Below, piece after piece: positions 35,122 to 44,243 of a DNA stretch of 64,000 nucleotides. The DNA is from Aphidius gifuensis (Eukaryota > Arthropoda > Insecta > Hymenoptera > Braconidae), in assembly GCF_014905175.1 (NCBI RefSeq), contig NC_057789.1, positions 14,994,876 through 15,058,875 on the forward strand. Reading direction: 5' to 3'. The position numbers and the translations under genes were made by a program. The notes beneath the pieces are model-generated. The model saw only the letters and a list, made by a program, of their open reading frames with translations, had not been told where the DNA came from and did no database searches. Position 1 is the first letter of the stretch; each line of letters starts with the position of its first letter.

Positions 35122-36005
35122 TACAAGTATTTTTTCTTATTTACATTTTTTGCGGGGTTTAAAAAGAGACCTAGTACTTTTTTATAAGGAGATAGAAATA
35201 ATCCTTTGCCCAATACAATTGATTCCATTTTCTTATTATGACGTTGATTTTCTCGTAGTAATTTTTTTGCTGCATGTACAACATTTATTGTTGCTGCACC
35301 ACCCGTCATAGCACCAGATGCACTTAATCCAGCGAATAGTGATATTAAAAATGGTAGTATACTACTATCACTGTTATTTTCTTTATTTGATGGAAGAGGT
35401 AAAATACGTGGTAAACGAATTTTTTTTTTTCCACCAACTTTTTTGACAGCAACACGTGCACTTTTCAGAACCGTCTTTATTGGATCAGTGATTCGAGGCT
35501 TTATAGATTGTTTTGATATATCTATAATCCTGTTGAGACTTGTTAAATACTTTTTATATTTTTGTTTTGGGATGATTTTAACTTTTTTATCATTCTTTTC
35601 AGTTGTTTGTATTTTCTTGATTTTATGATGAATTTTTTTATTCTTTTTGCTTCTATTTAAACCCATACCAAGTTTCGTTTTCAAATTCATTGCAGTTGTC
35701 ACACCCCAACCTACGGCTCTTTCACCAAGTGACGAATCTTTGGCAAACACACGTTGCCAAGCTTTATCGGCAAGTATTTTATCAGCTTTATGTCGTTCTT
35801 CGAGATTGTCAGGATTTTTTGAGTAGCTTATATCAACAGATTAACACCGCGATCACCACGACATAATCTTTTATCGAGCTTTGTACCCGGACTACAATAA
35901 TTATACTGTGGAACGTGTAATGCAAATGGCAGGCTATTGATGATACTGTTCAACAGACCCCTTCCTTTTTTTTTTTTATTTTTTTGCACGTTGATGCTCA
36001 ATCAT
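35121..36005 (-). pseudogene. PLA2-domain / pVI-like virion protein of Polinton A
   Basis: The C-terminal part (35750-35121) is open: a lysine-rich linker, PRILPLPSNKE, a small-residue hydrophobic segment LISLFAGLSASGAMTGGAA (membrane-active type), and a final GLFLSPYKK...GLFLNP. Upstream, on the same strand, a PLA2-like N-terminus is visible (YCSPGTKLDKRLCRG). The segment that in copy B contains the catalytic HD pair is missing, and stops or frame changes lie near 35985 and 35845. The family resembles parvovirus-type capsid phospholipase A2 joined to an adenovirus pVI-like tail, helping particles through membranes. The start is taken at the ATG at 36005. Confidence 0.8.
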
Positions 36006-36108
36006 TGTCTTTGAAGAACTAACTGCATTCAATAAAATCCCGAGTATTTATATGTTTTCACGTTAGTACAGATTAAGCTAGCAGCTTGTTCAGTTGTAAA
36101 AAAAAAAC
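36006..36108. promoter_or_regulatory. Short divergent promoter between PLA2-like and ATPase genes
   Basis: Only about 100 bp separate the two divergent start codons. The corresponding gap in B (41976-42043) is 68 bp. The conserved head-to-head arrangement implies a bidirectional late promoter; 'tttatatg' (about 36048) may be a TATA-type element. Confidence 0.55.
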
Positions 36109-36876
36109 ATGGAATTTCAAGAACAACCATTAAAGTTGCCAGTCATCAATTTTGATCAAATCGTGCAAAAAACTGCTCCAAAAAAACCATGTGAAAAAAG
36201 ACATGGAAGTTTATTACCGAATAGTGTGAGAGGTGTATTTTGTGGACCTTTAAATTCTGGCAAAACAAACGCTCTTTTTGCAATAATAATTCACCCAAAT
36301 GGATTAAGATTTGAGAATGTTTATGTGTATTCCAAATCGCTTAATCAGCCAAAGTACAAATTTCTCGAAAAAATTATTAATAATGTTGAAAAAAATGGTT
36401 ATTTTCCATTCAATGAACATGAGAAAGTTATTCAACCTGAAGAAGCTAGACTAAATTCACTGATGATTTTCGATGATATATCTACAGAAAAACAAGATAA
36501 TGTTCGAGCATTTTTCTGCATGGGTAGACATCAAGCAGTAGATATTTTTTATTTATCTCAGATCTATGCTCACATACCCAAACATTTGGTGAGAGATAAT
36601 GCCAATTTTTTCGTACTTTTTCGTCAAGATGAAAGAAATTTGAAGCATATATACAATGATCATGTAAATACTGACATGGAATTTGTAAAATTCCGCAATA
36701 TATGCTCGACATGTTGGAATAAAGATAAATATGGATTCCTTGTGATTGACAACGATAGTGACCTTAATAATAGCCGATACAGGAGAGGTTTTGATTGTTA
36801 TATTAACATTACAAACGATTCTGCTGAAAATACAGTTACTCCCTCTGCTACCACCACTGGTACATCTACTATCTAA
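36109..36876 (+). CDS. FtsK/HerA-type (A32-like) genome-packaging ATPase of Polinton A
   Basis: Intact frame of 255 codons. Walker A GPLNSGKT at residues 46-53, Walker B SLMIFDD at 117-123, CMGRHQAVDIFYLSQ just after (sensor-type polar residue), and an arginine-rich VLFRQDERN. The usual length of this family is about 230-260. It would pump element DNA into capsids. It is divergently transcribed from the PLA2-like gene and is followed by gene X. The threonine-rich C-terminal tail after about residue 240 is absent from copy B. Confidence 0.93.
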   Translation: MEFQEQPLKLPVINFDQIVQKTAPKKPCEKRHGSLLPNSVRGVFCGPLNSGKTNALFAIIIHPNGLRFENVYVYSKSLNQPKYKFLEKIINNVEKNGYFPFNEHEKVIQPEEARLNSLMIFDDISTEKQDNVRAFFCMGRHQAVDIFYLSQIYAHIPKHLVRDNANFFVLFRQDERNLKHIYNDHVNTDMEFVKFRNICSTCWNKDKYGFLVIDNDSDLNNSRYRRGFDCYINITNDSAENTVTPSATTTGTSTI

Positions 36877-36985
36877 AAAAATATCAGATAATTTAGAGTA
36901 ATATTATACGATATATAGTAAAAATTCCAAAATAAAAGACAGTAGGATTGTGTACTGTGAACTGTCAAGAGCATCATTATCTATC

Positions 36986-37875
36986 ATGAAGCATACAAAC
37001 TTACATGCCGAAAAATCATTATTGCATGAAATTGAAAAAGCAAGTGACATTATAAGACGTAAACATAAATTAATTAAATATGGTCGAGTTGAAAATGAAA
37101 GAATAACAAGTGAGGTGTTAGGACTGAGCCTTTAAAAAAAATGCTAGCAGATGTATCAAAACAAAAACCAGCACCAAGTTCCAGTAAAAATCAAGCAGAA
37201 AAAAAAAATAATGCTCAAAGAAAAGAAGAAGAATACACGACAGAAGAAGAAGAATACGAGACAGAAGGAAAAGACGAAAAATCAATATTGACAAATAATG
37301 ACGAAAAAATTGATATTGATCCGTTAACTTTTCATAAGAATAATGTTAGTGATGCTGATGATGATGATACAGACGAAGATATAACGGAGAAAAAAAAAAA
37401 ATTTGGATGATGAAGAAGCACCTTGAAAGGCAAAAATCGATAAATTCTCATGACAAGGCTCAAAATACAATGTACACCATTCAAAAATTAAAAAACAATA
37501 AATTATTGTTTGGTAATTCAATGATTGAAATAAAAAATCATCATATTTATGTGAAAGATAGAATTTATCCGGCTACTCAAGGTCTCTTGGTGTTGATCGA
37601 GAAATTTTTATTGAAATGTATCACTGTTTGTCAAGTCTTTGAGAAAACAAAAAGTAGAGAGCAAAAAAGGTTCAGCACTTGTATTACCAAAATACAAAAC
37701 ACTACAAAAAAGTAAGAAAATAAATAATACAAATTATATATATTGGGATGATCCCAATGAGCTTGTCAATCGTCTTCAATTACTTGTAGCTTCAGAAAAA
37801 GCTGGCAATAATAGTCACGCTAATGAAATTCTTTCAATTATTGAAGAATTAAGAGAAGCTGGTATTATTTGTTAA
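36986..37875 (+). pseudogene. Conserved Polinton gene X (unknown function) of element A
   Basis: Read in pieces: a helical basic N-terminus (EIEKASDIIRRKHKLIK from 36986), an acidic, low-complexity K/E-rich middle (37141-37400), then LLFGNSMIEIKNHHIYV and DRIYPATQGL, and finally YIYWDDPNELVNRLQLL, ending REAGIIC (stop 37875). Frame changes occur near 37125, 37400 and 37640, and the middle is shortened against copy B. The final YxYWDDPNELVxRLRLL block is, from memory, shared by many hymenopteran Polintons. It may be a virion or DNA-binding protein; I cannot assign a function. Confidence 0.75.
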
Positions 37876-37933
37876 TATATATGTTCATTCAGTCTTTAAT
37901 GTACAGTCATTAAAAGGACATTGGAGTGGAATA

Positions 37934-38365
37934 ATGTCTAGTGTTGATATATTCGGACGTCAATTATCAAATAAACGAAAATATTCTATCGGAGGAAAAA
38001 GTGATGGCGATACAATAAGAGGACCACCTGGAGAAGGTTTCAAATTTACAGAAGACGGAAATTATGACATTGCAGAAAAAAAATTATGTCACATTGCCGA
38101 TGCTCAAGACATGAATGATGCTGTCTCAAAAAAAGTAGCACTGATTCTAATTAAAAATGAAACTAATAATCTACTTAGAATAATGCATGAAGAGAGTCAA
38201 AAATATATCACTGAAGTCATTAGTAAACTGACAATCAAAGTGGACACATTGCAAAAAAGTGTTGAAAAATCACGTCATACATTAGATGAGCTGAGTACAG
38301 AAGTTGCAAGTATATCTCACTATTTGACAGAAAATTTGGGAGTACGTTTAGAAAATCAAAAATAA
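37934..38365 (+). CDS. Fibre-like structural protein of Polinton A
   Basis: Intact frame of 143 codons. The order is MSSVDIFGRQL, then RGPPGEGFKFTEDGNYDI, KKLCHIADAQDMNDAVSKKV, then about 80 residues of heptad-like helix (ITEVISKLTIKVDTLQKSV). Viral and phage fibre shafts contain comparable 'xNVADPxxxxDAVxKxxV' repeats followed by coiled coils, so a trimeric spike or fibre is the best guess. Two bases separate it from the integrase ATG at 38368. The B homologue is broken (25589-26121). Confidence 0.7.
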   Translation: MSSVDIFGRQLSNKRKYSIGGKSDGDTIRGPPGEGFKFTEDGNYDIAEKKLCHIADAQDMNDAVSKKVALILIKNETNNLLRIMHEESQKYITEVISKLTIKVDTLQKSVEKSRHTLDELSTEVASISHYLTENLGVRLENQK

Positions 38366-38367
38366 AA

Positions 38368-39345
38368 ATGAATAAAACAAAAAAAAATAATAAAAAAGAA
38401 GACAATAGCTATTTGAGAAGCGTTGTGGCACATGAGCTACACAAGCCTGCTCGCAGATATCATTAACGTAGACATGTCGACATTAGAGCTCTCGATGAAA
38501 CATGGCAATGTGATCTTGTCGACATGAGTGCATATGCATCCGTAAATGAAAATTACAAGTTTATACTTACAATAATTAATAATTTTTCCAAATATGCATT
38601 TGCTGTACCACTCAAGACAAAAAGTGCAAAAGATGTTACTGCAGCGATGAAATCTGTTTTCCTGAAAGGTCGATATCCAAAAAAACATTTACATGTCGAT
38701 CAAGGCAAAGAATTTTACAACAGTGAATTTAAGAATCTCATGAAAAAATATAATATAAATATGTACTCAACATATAGTACTTTAAAAGCAAGTATAGTCG
38801 AAAGGTTTAATAGAACCCTGAAAAATCGAATGTCGGAAAGATTTACATTCCACGGCAGTTATAAATGGTTGACTATACTTCCTGAATTGATTAGAAATTA
38901 TAATAATACGAAGCACAGAACTATAAAAATGAAACCAAAAAATGTAACTAAAAACAATGAAAAGGATATATTGGGGGATATATATTATAATCGAAATCCA
39001 ATGTTTTGTGTCACATCAAAGTTGAAAAAAAGATCTAAAATTGGTGATAAAGTGCGAATGAGTAAATATAAAAAAATTTTCGAAAAAGGCTACACTCCCA
39101 ATTGGACAACTGAAGTTTTTACAATCACAAAAGTATTGAATACAATACCGATAACTTACAAGCTTGCTGACTATCAAGATAACAATGTTGAAGGATGTTT
39201 TTATCAAGAAGAACTGAGTCCAGTACGCTATCCAGATATATATCTTGTTGGAAAAATTTTAAAAAAACGTAAAAATAAAGTACTTGTAAGATGGTTAGGT
39301 TTCGATTCTGAACATGATACATGGGAAAATGAATCAGAATTATGA
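38368..39345 (+). pseudogene. Chromodomain integrase of Polinton A, one early stop
   Basis: From ATG 38368 an in-frame TAA occurs at 38464 (codon 33), just before the core; the rest is open. Core residues: D49 (WQCDLVDM), D111 (HVDQGKEF) and E145 (SIVERFNRTLK), spaced as in D,D-35-E enzymes. An SH3-like segment (GDKVRMSKYKKIFEKGY) follows, then a chromodomain with aromatic cage-type residues (YLVGKILKKRKNKVLVRWLGF...TWENESEL) to the end. A downstream start at the ATG of 38524 would lose D49. It lies next to the right terminal repeat, the usual place. Confidence 0.93.
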
Positions 39346-39425
39346 ATAATTATATTTACAATGTATATAGGTATAGAAATTTTTTAATAAAAAATTATAA
39401 CAAAATAAATTTTTTCAAATGTTAT

Positions 39426-39620
39426 TTATTTATTGAATATTGTGTGTATAGGCTTAGGCCAATTTTCTAATAATACAACTTGATTATTTTCTCCAATACA
39501 TTGTAATATTAAAACTCTTCTTTTAATACCATCCTCTAATTCAAGGAACTTTTTTTTATTATAAAAATAATATTCAGCATTATTTTTCGGTAAGAAAAAT
39601 TTGAAAATTCCACGTATCAA
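39426..39620 (-). CDS. Small ORF converging on the integrase, unknown
   Basis: A 64-codon open frame with protein-like composition (LELEDGIKRRVLILQC, then LLENWPKPIHTIF), but no ATG at its start; the first codon is TTG. It lies between integrase and tRNA-Tyr inside element A. I do not recognise it. The aromatic, non-repetitive C-terminus suggests it was once coding. Confidence 0.4.
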   Translation of the reverse strand: MIRGIFKFFLPKNNAEYYFYNKKKFLELEDGIKRRVLILQCIGENNQVVLLENWPKPIHTIFNK

Positions 39621-39701
39621 GAGTCAGCTAATTTTTTTGCAAAATTGTATTTTAAAAATATTTATGTATGGGACATGAAACGTGAGAAGTCCTACAGATA
39701 A

Positions 39702-39805
39702 CCTTCGATAGCTCAGTTGGTAGAGCACTGGACTGTAATTGTATATTGTTATAAACAATTTAAAAAGTTATCCATTGGTCGTTGGTTTGAACCCGGCTCG
39801 AAGGA
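39702..39805 (+). tRNA. tRNA-Tyr (GUA anticodon) with intron, inside Polinton A
   Basis: Acceptor CCTTCGA/TCGAAGG pairs fully. The D-arm is GCTC/GAGC, the anticodon loop is CTGTAA with GTA, the T-arm GTTGG/CCGGC has two wobble pairs, and the discriminator is A. A roughly 30-nt intron follows the base after the anticodon, the canonical place for eukaryotic tRNA-Tyr. A run of seven T at 39808-39814 is a good RNA polymerase III terminator. The anticodon stem has one mismatch (C-T) at its outer pair, so function is likely but not certain. It sits between the integrase and the right terminal repeat. Confidence 0.9.
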
Positions 39806-39825
39806 ATGTTTTTTTGTTATTTAAT

Positions 39826-40368
39826 GAGACAGGACATGAGATTGAGACTTGAGCTATGCGCCAGGACATGGGACACGATAAATCTCATGTTAAAATAACA
39901 AAATTTCATTTTTTCCCGGTCAAGTCTGTAATACCGACACATGACAATTGGGAATTCACACCATCAAATGGTATATGGGACATAAGACATGAGAAATCGC
40001 ACGTTAAAATAACAAAATTTAATTTTTCCGGTCAAGTCTGTATTACTGACACATGGAGATTGGGAATTTACACCATCAAATGATATATGGAACATAAGAC
40101 ATAAGACATGGGGCATGGGACATGAGAAATCGCACGTTAAAATAAGAAAATTTTTCCAAATCTGTATTACCGACACATGACAATTGGGAATTTTCACCAT
40201 CAAATGACAAATTTCTTTACCATCTCTGCATTATCAACAACTGGGAATTCAAATGAAAAATTTCTTTACCATCTCTGTTTTACCGACCGAGTTACAGTCC
40301 CCTGTCCCCTCGCCGATCTACCTTTTTTCGACCTCCCTCTGATCTAGAACTCTCCTTGATACACTACT
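39826..40368. repeat. Right terminal inverted repeat of Polinton A
   Basis: Inverted copy of 26229-26775, ending CACTACT. It carries the same ~115-bp internal tandem units and the 'cccctgtcccctcgccgatc' block. It starts just downstream of the tRNA terminator. Confidence 0.95.
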
Positions 40369-40374
40369 AGTATG
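40369..40374. repeat. Target-site duplication of Polinton A, right copy (AGTATG)
   Basis: Identical to 26223-26228 on the other side. Confidence 0.95.
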
Positions 40375-41215
40375 GTTTGGATTACCAGCTGCTTGAGATG
40401 ATAATATTAATCGGAGACGATCAACAAGCTCGTTGGGATCATACCAATAAACGTAATCAAATCTGTTAGTTTTGTTTGTAACTTTCTAACGAGGTAACGA
40501 TGTACCAGTTTTCGTTGAAGATTCCATAAATGGTAAAATATATTTTTCATACTTAGCAGTTGTTTCTTTTCTCAGTCCACCATTGGGTTTAAAATATCCT
40601 TACTGAGCATTCGTTGATTTAATAATTTTTATAAAATTATTTATATCATCATTATTTGTTTATGAGTCATCAACTTTATAATTGAAAAGAAGTTCCGATA
40701 AGCCTGGTGTCTCTTGATAAATTCTATCTCCACCGAAGATTCGGTTATTTTTAAATTTAATATTTGAATCTCCAAACATGAGAATATTGTCAAGTTTTCG
40801 TACTTGGAATCCTGTTGGTCGACCCTTATTATCATTGACTTTTTTTATATAGTTTTCATTATTCAACAAATAAGAAGTATTGAGTGGAGAAGATGTCTGA
40901 TTGAATAAAGACTTTCTTGAATAATTTCCATCCAAGCTATCAAACGTTTCATTAAAATTATCTGCTCCTTTCGCTTGTTCTTTTTTCACAAAATTATCTT
41001 CTTGTTCATTTTTTATTTCTTCTTTTATATGACTTGGTGTTGTTTGATTTACCAACTTTTCTAAGCGTGTTACAATAGACTTAAATATATCACTTGCATA
41101 TTTATCAGAAGCCTATTGTCCTATCTTTAACATTTTATGTTTACGTCGTATTGCGTCGCTTGCTTTTGTGATCTGGTAAAGAACATTTTTTTTTTCATTA
41201 AGCATCCTACTTGTC
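40375..41215 (-). pseudogene. Main part of gene X of Polinton B, interrupted by element A
   Basis: Read on the minus strand from the ATG at about 41215: KASDAIRRKHKMLKIGQ, then a stop, then an open stretch (41055-40660) with ILMFGDSNIKFKNNRIF and DRIYQETPGLSELLF. After further stops it reaches WYDPNELVDRLRLILSS and AAGNPNH at the boundary with A. The remaining ~20 codons are at 26157-26228. It is the older homologue of 36986-37875 and preserves the middle region that A lost. Confidence 0.88.
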
Positions 41216-41251
41216 ATGTTGATGCATTTACACTCACGGAATAACTATTTT

Positions 41252-41975
41252 TTATTTTAAAAGTTCTTTTTTATTTATAGTAACAAAACAGTCATATCCT
41301 TTACGATATCGTCCATTGTTAATATTACTGTCTTTATCGATAACAACGAATCCATGTTTATTATTATCCCAACAAGCAAAACATAAATTTCGAAATTGAG
41401 TATACGACATGTCAGTATCAACGTGATCACTATAAATATTTTTTAAATTCATTTCGTCTTGTCGAAAAAGTACAAGAAAGTTTTGCATTATCATGCACTG
41501 AATGTTTTGGTATACGTGCATAAGTTTGAGAAAGATAAAAACAATCAACATTTTGATGACGTCCCATACAAAAAAAAGCTCTCATATTATTTTGTTTTTC
41601 ACACATAACATCATCGAAAATCATTATTGAATTTGGATGAACCACTTGAGGTTCAATTACACTTTCTTTTTCATTTAATGGATAATAGCCAATACATTTC
41701 GTAGATTCGAGTATTTTCTCTAAAAACTGATATTTCGGTTGATTTAAAGATTTTAAATAAACATATAAATTTTCAAAACGTAACTCATTTAGATGAGTAA
41801 TTATGGCTAGAAGAGCATTTGTTTTACCACAGTTTGAGGGACCACAGGAAATTCCTCGTACACTATTAGGTAAAAGTTTCCCATGTCGTTTTTGATTTTT
41901 TTTACTTGAACTTTGTAGAACAACACCATCCAAATTAATCTCTGGTAATTTTACATTCTACTCAGCAAACTCCAT
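41252..41975 (-). pseudogene. Packaging ATPase of Polinton B
   Basis: Minus-strand ATG at 41975 with a stop at the sixth codon. The frame is then open from 41933: Walker A GPSNCGKT and Walker B SIMIFDDV. It changes frame near 41470, after which FLVLFRQDEMNLK and the RYRKGYDCF end (stop 41252) follow. Homologous to 36109-36876. Divergent from the PLA2-like gene at 42044. Confidence 0.9.
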
Positions 41976-42043
41976 GTTCACGACTGACTATTTCCCTATA
42001 AATACGAGGTTTTTATAGCTCTGACTTCAGTCTAGAAGACGCA

Positions 42044-42820
42044 ATGATTGTATACAGACATCAGGAAAAAACTGGTAAAGGTCTCATAAATACTTTAATC
42101 AATAAACTTCCTGTTGAACTTCACGTTCCGGATTATCAATTCTGTGGACCAGGTACTAAATTATCAAAAAGGTTAGCTCGGAGTGGTTCTGGTATGAATT
42201 CATTAGACGCTGCTTGTAAACAGCACGATATTGCTTATTCTAAGAATCAAAACAATATCAGTGAGAGAAATCAAGCTGATCGAGACCTTGCTGAGAGAGC
42301 TTGGAAACGTGTAACTGCAAGAGATTGTTCCATAGGTGAAAAACAGTTGCTTGGAGTATAGCTAATACAATGAAAGCTAAATCAAAATTGGGTATGGGTC
42401 TAGAAAGAAAACCTAAAAAAACAGGAAAAAAAATCATTCAAAAAAATTATAAAGATATCGAAAGAATTCATTGAACCAGGCAAAAATCCTATAATGTGTG
42501 CGCTTGAAGGCGCACGTGATGCTGTAAAAAAAGCCGGAGGACGAGAAAAATTACGAATGCCACGTATTTTACCATTACCTTCAAAAATAGGTGGTTTTTT
42601 ACTATTTCTAATGCAACTTTTTGCTGGTTTAAGTGCTGTTGGAGCATTGAGTGAAGGTGCTGCTAGTATAACAAAAGAAATAAATGATGCTAGTGCTGCC
42701 AAACGACAACTTGAAGAAAATAAACGTCACAATACAAAAATGGAAGTAAATTGGGTAAAGGCTGTAAGTGTACTAATTTTATCTTGTCAAGATATTCAAT
42801 ATTTAGTCTCTTACTCTTAA
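42044..42820 (+). pseudogene. PLA2-domain / pVI-like virion protein of Polinton B
   Basis: ATG 42044. The PLA2 core is intact to 42361: CGPGTKL (calcium-binding loop type) and DAACKQHDIAYSK with the catalytic His-Asp pair, as in parvovirus-type capsid PLA2. After a stop at 42359-42361 and frame changes near 42440, the tail (42494-42730) continues in another frame with GGREKLRMPRILPLPSK and LFAGLSAVGALSEGAASI. It is damaged again after 42740. Copies A and B are broken in different parts: A lost the catalytic segment, B has it. Confidence 0.85.
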
Positions 42821-42849
42821 TTCATTTAAAGAATTATACACAATTTTAA

Positions 42850-43100
42850 CTTCAATATTTAAAGAAAACAACAATTTATTTTATAAGACAGGTTATTAAT
42901 ACGATGCAGATAATTTAGATACAATACAAATATATATATATAGATATATTATGAATTTGTGAGGTGGCAAAGCCAATCACCAATACACTTTTACAAGATA
43001 GTTCGGTCGCCCCGTTGGGCTTGGTGGCCGGACTCGAAGAAAAGAGAGCGGACTCTCAATTACACACATATATATATACAAGTAACACCTCATTGACAAT
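42850..43100. mobile_element. LTR-like fragment inserted before protease B
   Basis: Bases 42960-43100 are an inverted relative of 11471-11660: 'ggcttggtggccggactcg', 'gagagcggactctc', a TATA-rich run, 'aacacctcattgac'. The insertion replaces the N-terminal codons the protease has in element A. Confidence 0.6.
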
Positions 43101-43404
43101 GTCAGCTCGATACTTTAGAGGAATTTTTATGAGAAATGATTTACTAACTACTAAACAATGGAAATATGAATCAGCCATTATAAATCTTCATGACAAAAAT
43201 GGCTCTGGTACTAACTGGCTAGCATATAAAAAAATAAATAATAAAGAAATTTATTTTGATAGCTTTGGAGATTTACAACCACCTAAATATCTCGTAAAAT
43301 ATCTCGATGTTGGTAGCATTCAATATAATTATCAACAATTTCAAAATTATGATACAGTAATTTGCGGACATTTATGTCTAAAATTTTTGACTGGAGAGCT
43401 ATAA
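43100..43404 (+). pseudogene. Adenain-like protease of Polinton B, N-terminus lost, catalytic His replaced
   Basis: From a new in-frame ATG (43099) provided by the inserted repeat, the frame covers FRGIFMRNDLL, GTNWLAYKK (the family His is Asn here, codon AAC at about 43211), FDSFGDLQPPKYL and the intact nucleophile block ICGHLCLKFL, stop 43402-43404. About 20 N-terminal residues found in copy A are missing. Likely inactive. Confidence 0.85.
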
Positions 43405-43436
43405 ATACGATTACAAACAAAATTTGTTTATCAGTC

Positions 43437-44051
43437 ATGGACGTTTACGTTGACGTTGTCTGGAACATCATCAGTGCTAGAAGCACAGTATTATCCATCA
43501 ATTGAATTATCACCTGAGAAAAATTATGTTGTCGGACTTGTTGAGTTACTTACTTCTAATTCGATACCTAATATTGATTTACATAACAATAAATTTTATA
43601 TTGGTAATCGAAGTTAAATAAGTCTATAAGTCTTAAATCAAATAATAGCGAATTTTATTGTGAAATTAAATGTGATCGTCTGATAAATTTTATTCCTGAA
43701 GATTCTATTGGGAGATTATTAGGATTTTCACCTCAAATCTTAGAACCTAATGTAACTCATAAATCCGATTTACCAGTGACAATATTCAAAGTTAATGCTC
43801 TACGTGTTGAATGTAATATAACAACAGGTGCATATTTAAATAATCAACAAGTTCACACTATTCTTGAATTTTTTCCTGGTGTTCCGCCAGGATATAAGAT
43901 CATTGAAGTACCTTCACATATCATATATCTCCCAGTCGCCGTCCGAGCAATATATCATCTCCAATTAATAATTGTAGATCAAGACGGAGATTCAGTAAAT
44001 TTTCGAGGAGAAGTCATAACAATAAGATTACATGTGAAAAGTATAAAATAA
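43437..44051 (+). pseudogene. Penton-like minor capsid protein of Polinton B
   Basis: ATG 43437, but the first codons are out of frame with the FTLTLSG block that follows. A further deletion and frame change lies near 43610. From 43680 onward the C-terminal half is open and close to copy A (GRLLGFSPQ, CNITTGAYLNNQQVHT, VPPGYKIIEVPSHIIYLPV, IRLHVKSIK). The stop TAA overlaps the ATG of the next small gene (TAATG). Confidence 0.85.
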
Positions 44052-44209
44052 TGGATATCGCCTTTCAGAAAAGAACAATCGGTAGTAGCTATATAAAGAA
44101 ACCAATATGTCAAAAACCCATCAGTCATCATCAGACGCTCGAAAGGTTAACCCGTCAAAACATTGAATTCCTCAAGAGTCTTAACCTCAGACCACGTCCA
44201 AGTAAATAA
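44051..44209 (+). CDS. Small conserved capsid-cluster protein (Polinton B)
   Basis: A 52-codon intact frame that overlaps the penton stop by one base. The sequence is basic, with a start MDIAFQKRTIGSSY and a C-terminal QNIEFLKSLNLRPRPSK. It corresponds to 33826-34020 in A in position and in the C-terminal motif. It is one of the few B genes without a stop, although short genes escape mutation more easily. Confidence 0.7.
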   Translation: MDIAFQKRTIGSSYIKKPICQKPISHHQTLERLTRQNIEFLKSLNLRPRPSK

Positions 44210-44243
44210 AAACAAAATTGTGTTGTCTTTTTTGTTTTCTACC

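Larger units (their letters stand above)
26229..40368 (+). mobile_element. Complete Polinton/Maverick element A (14,140 bp)
   Basis: Bounded by inverted repeats of about 545 bp, 5'-AG...CT-3' ends and a perfect 6-bp duplication. It contains the full Polinton gene set: polymerase B, major and minor capsid proteins, adenain-type protease, PLA2/pVI-like protein, FtsK/HerA-type ATPase and chromodomain integrase. It is inserted in gene X of Polinton B. In the first ~290 bp the two terminal repeats differ at about seven positions, so insertion is fairly recent, yet several genes already carry stops. It may have been mobilised in trans, or decay is ongoing. Confidence 0.96.
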
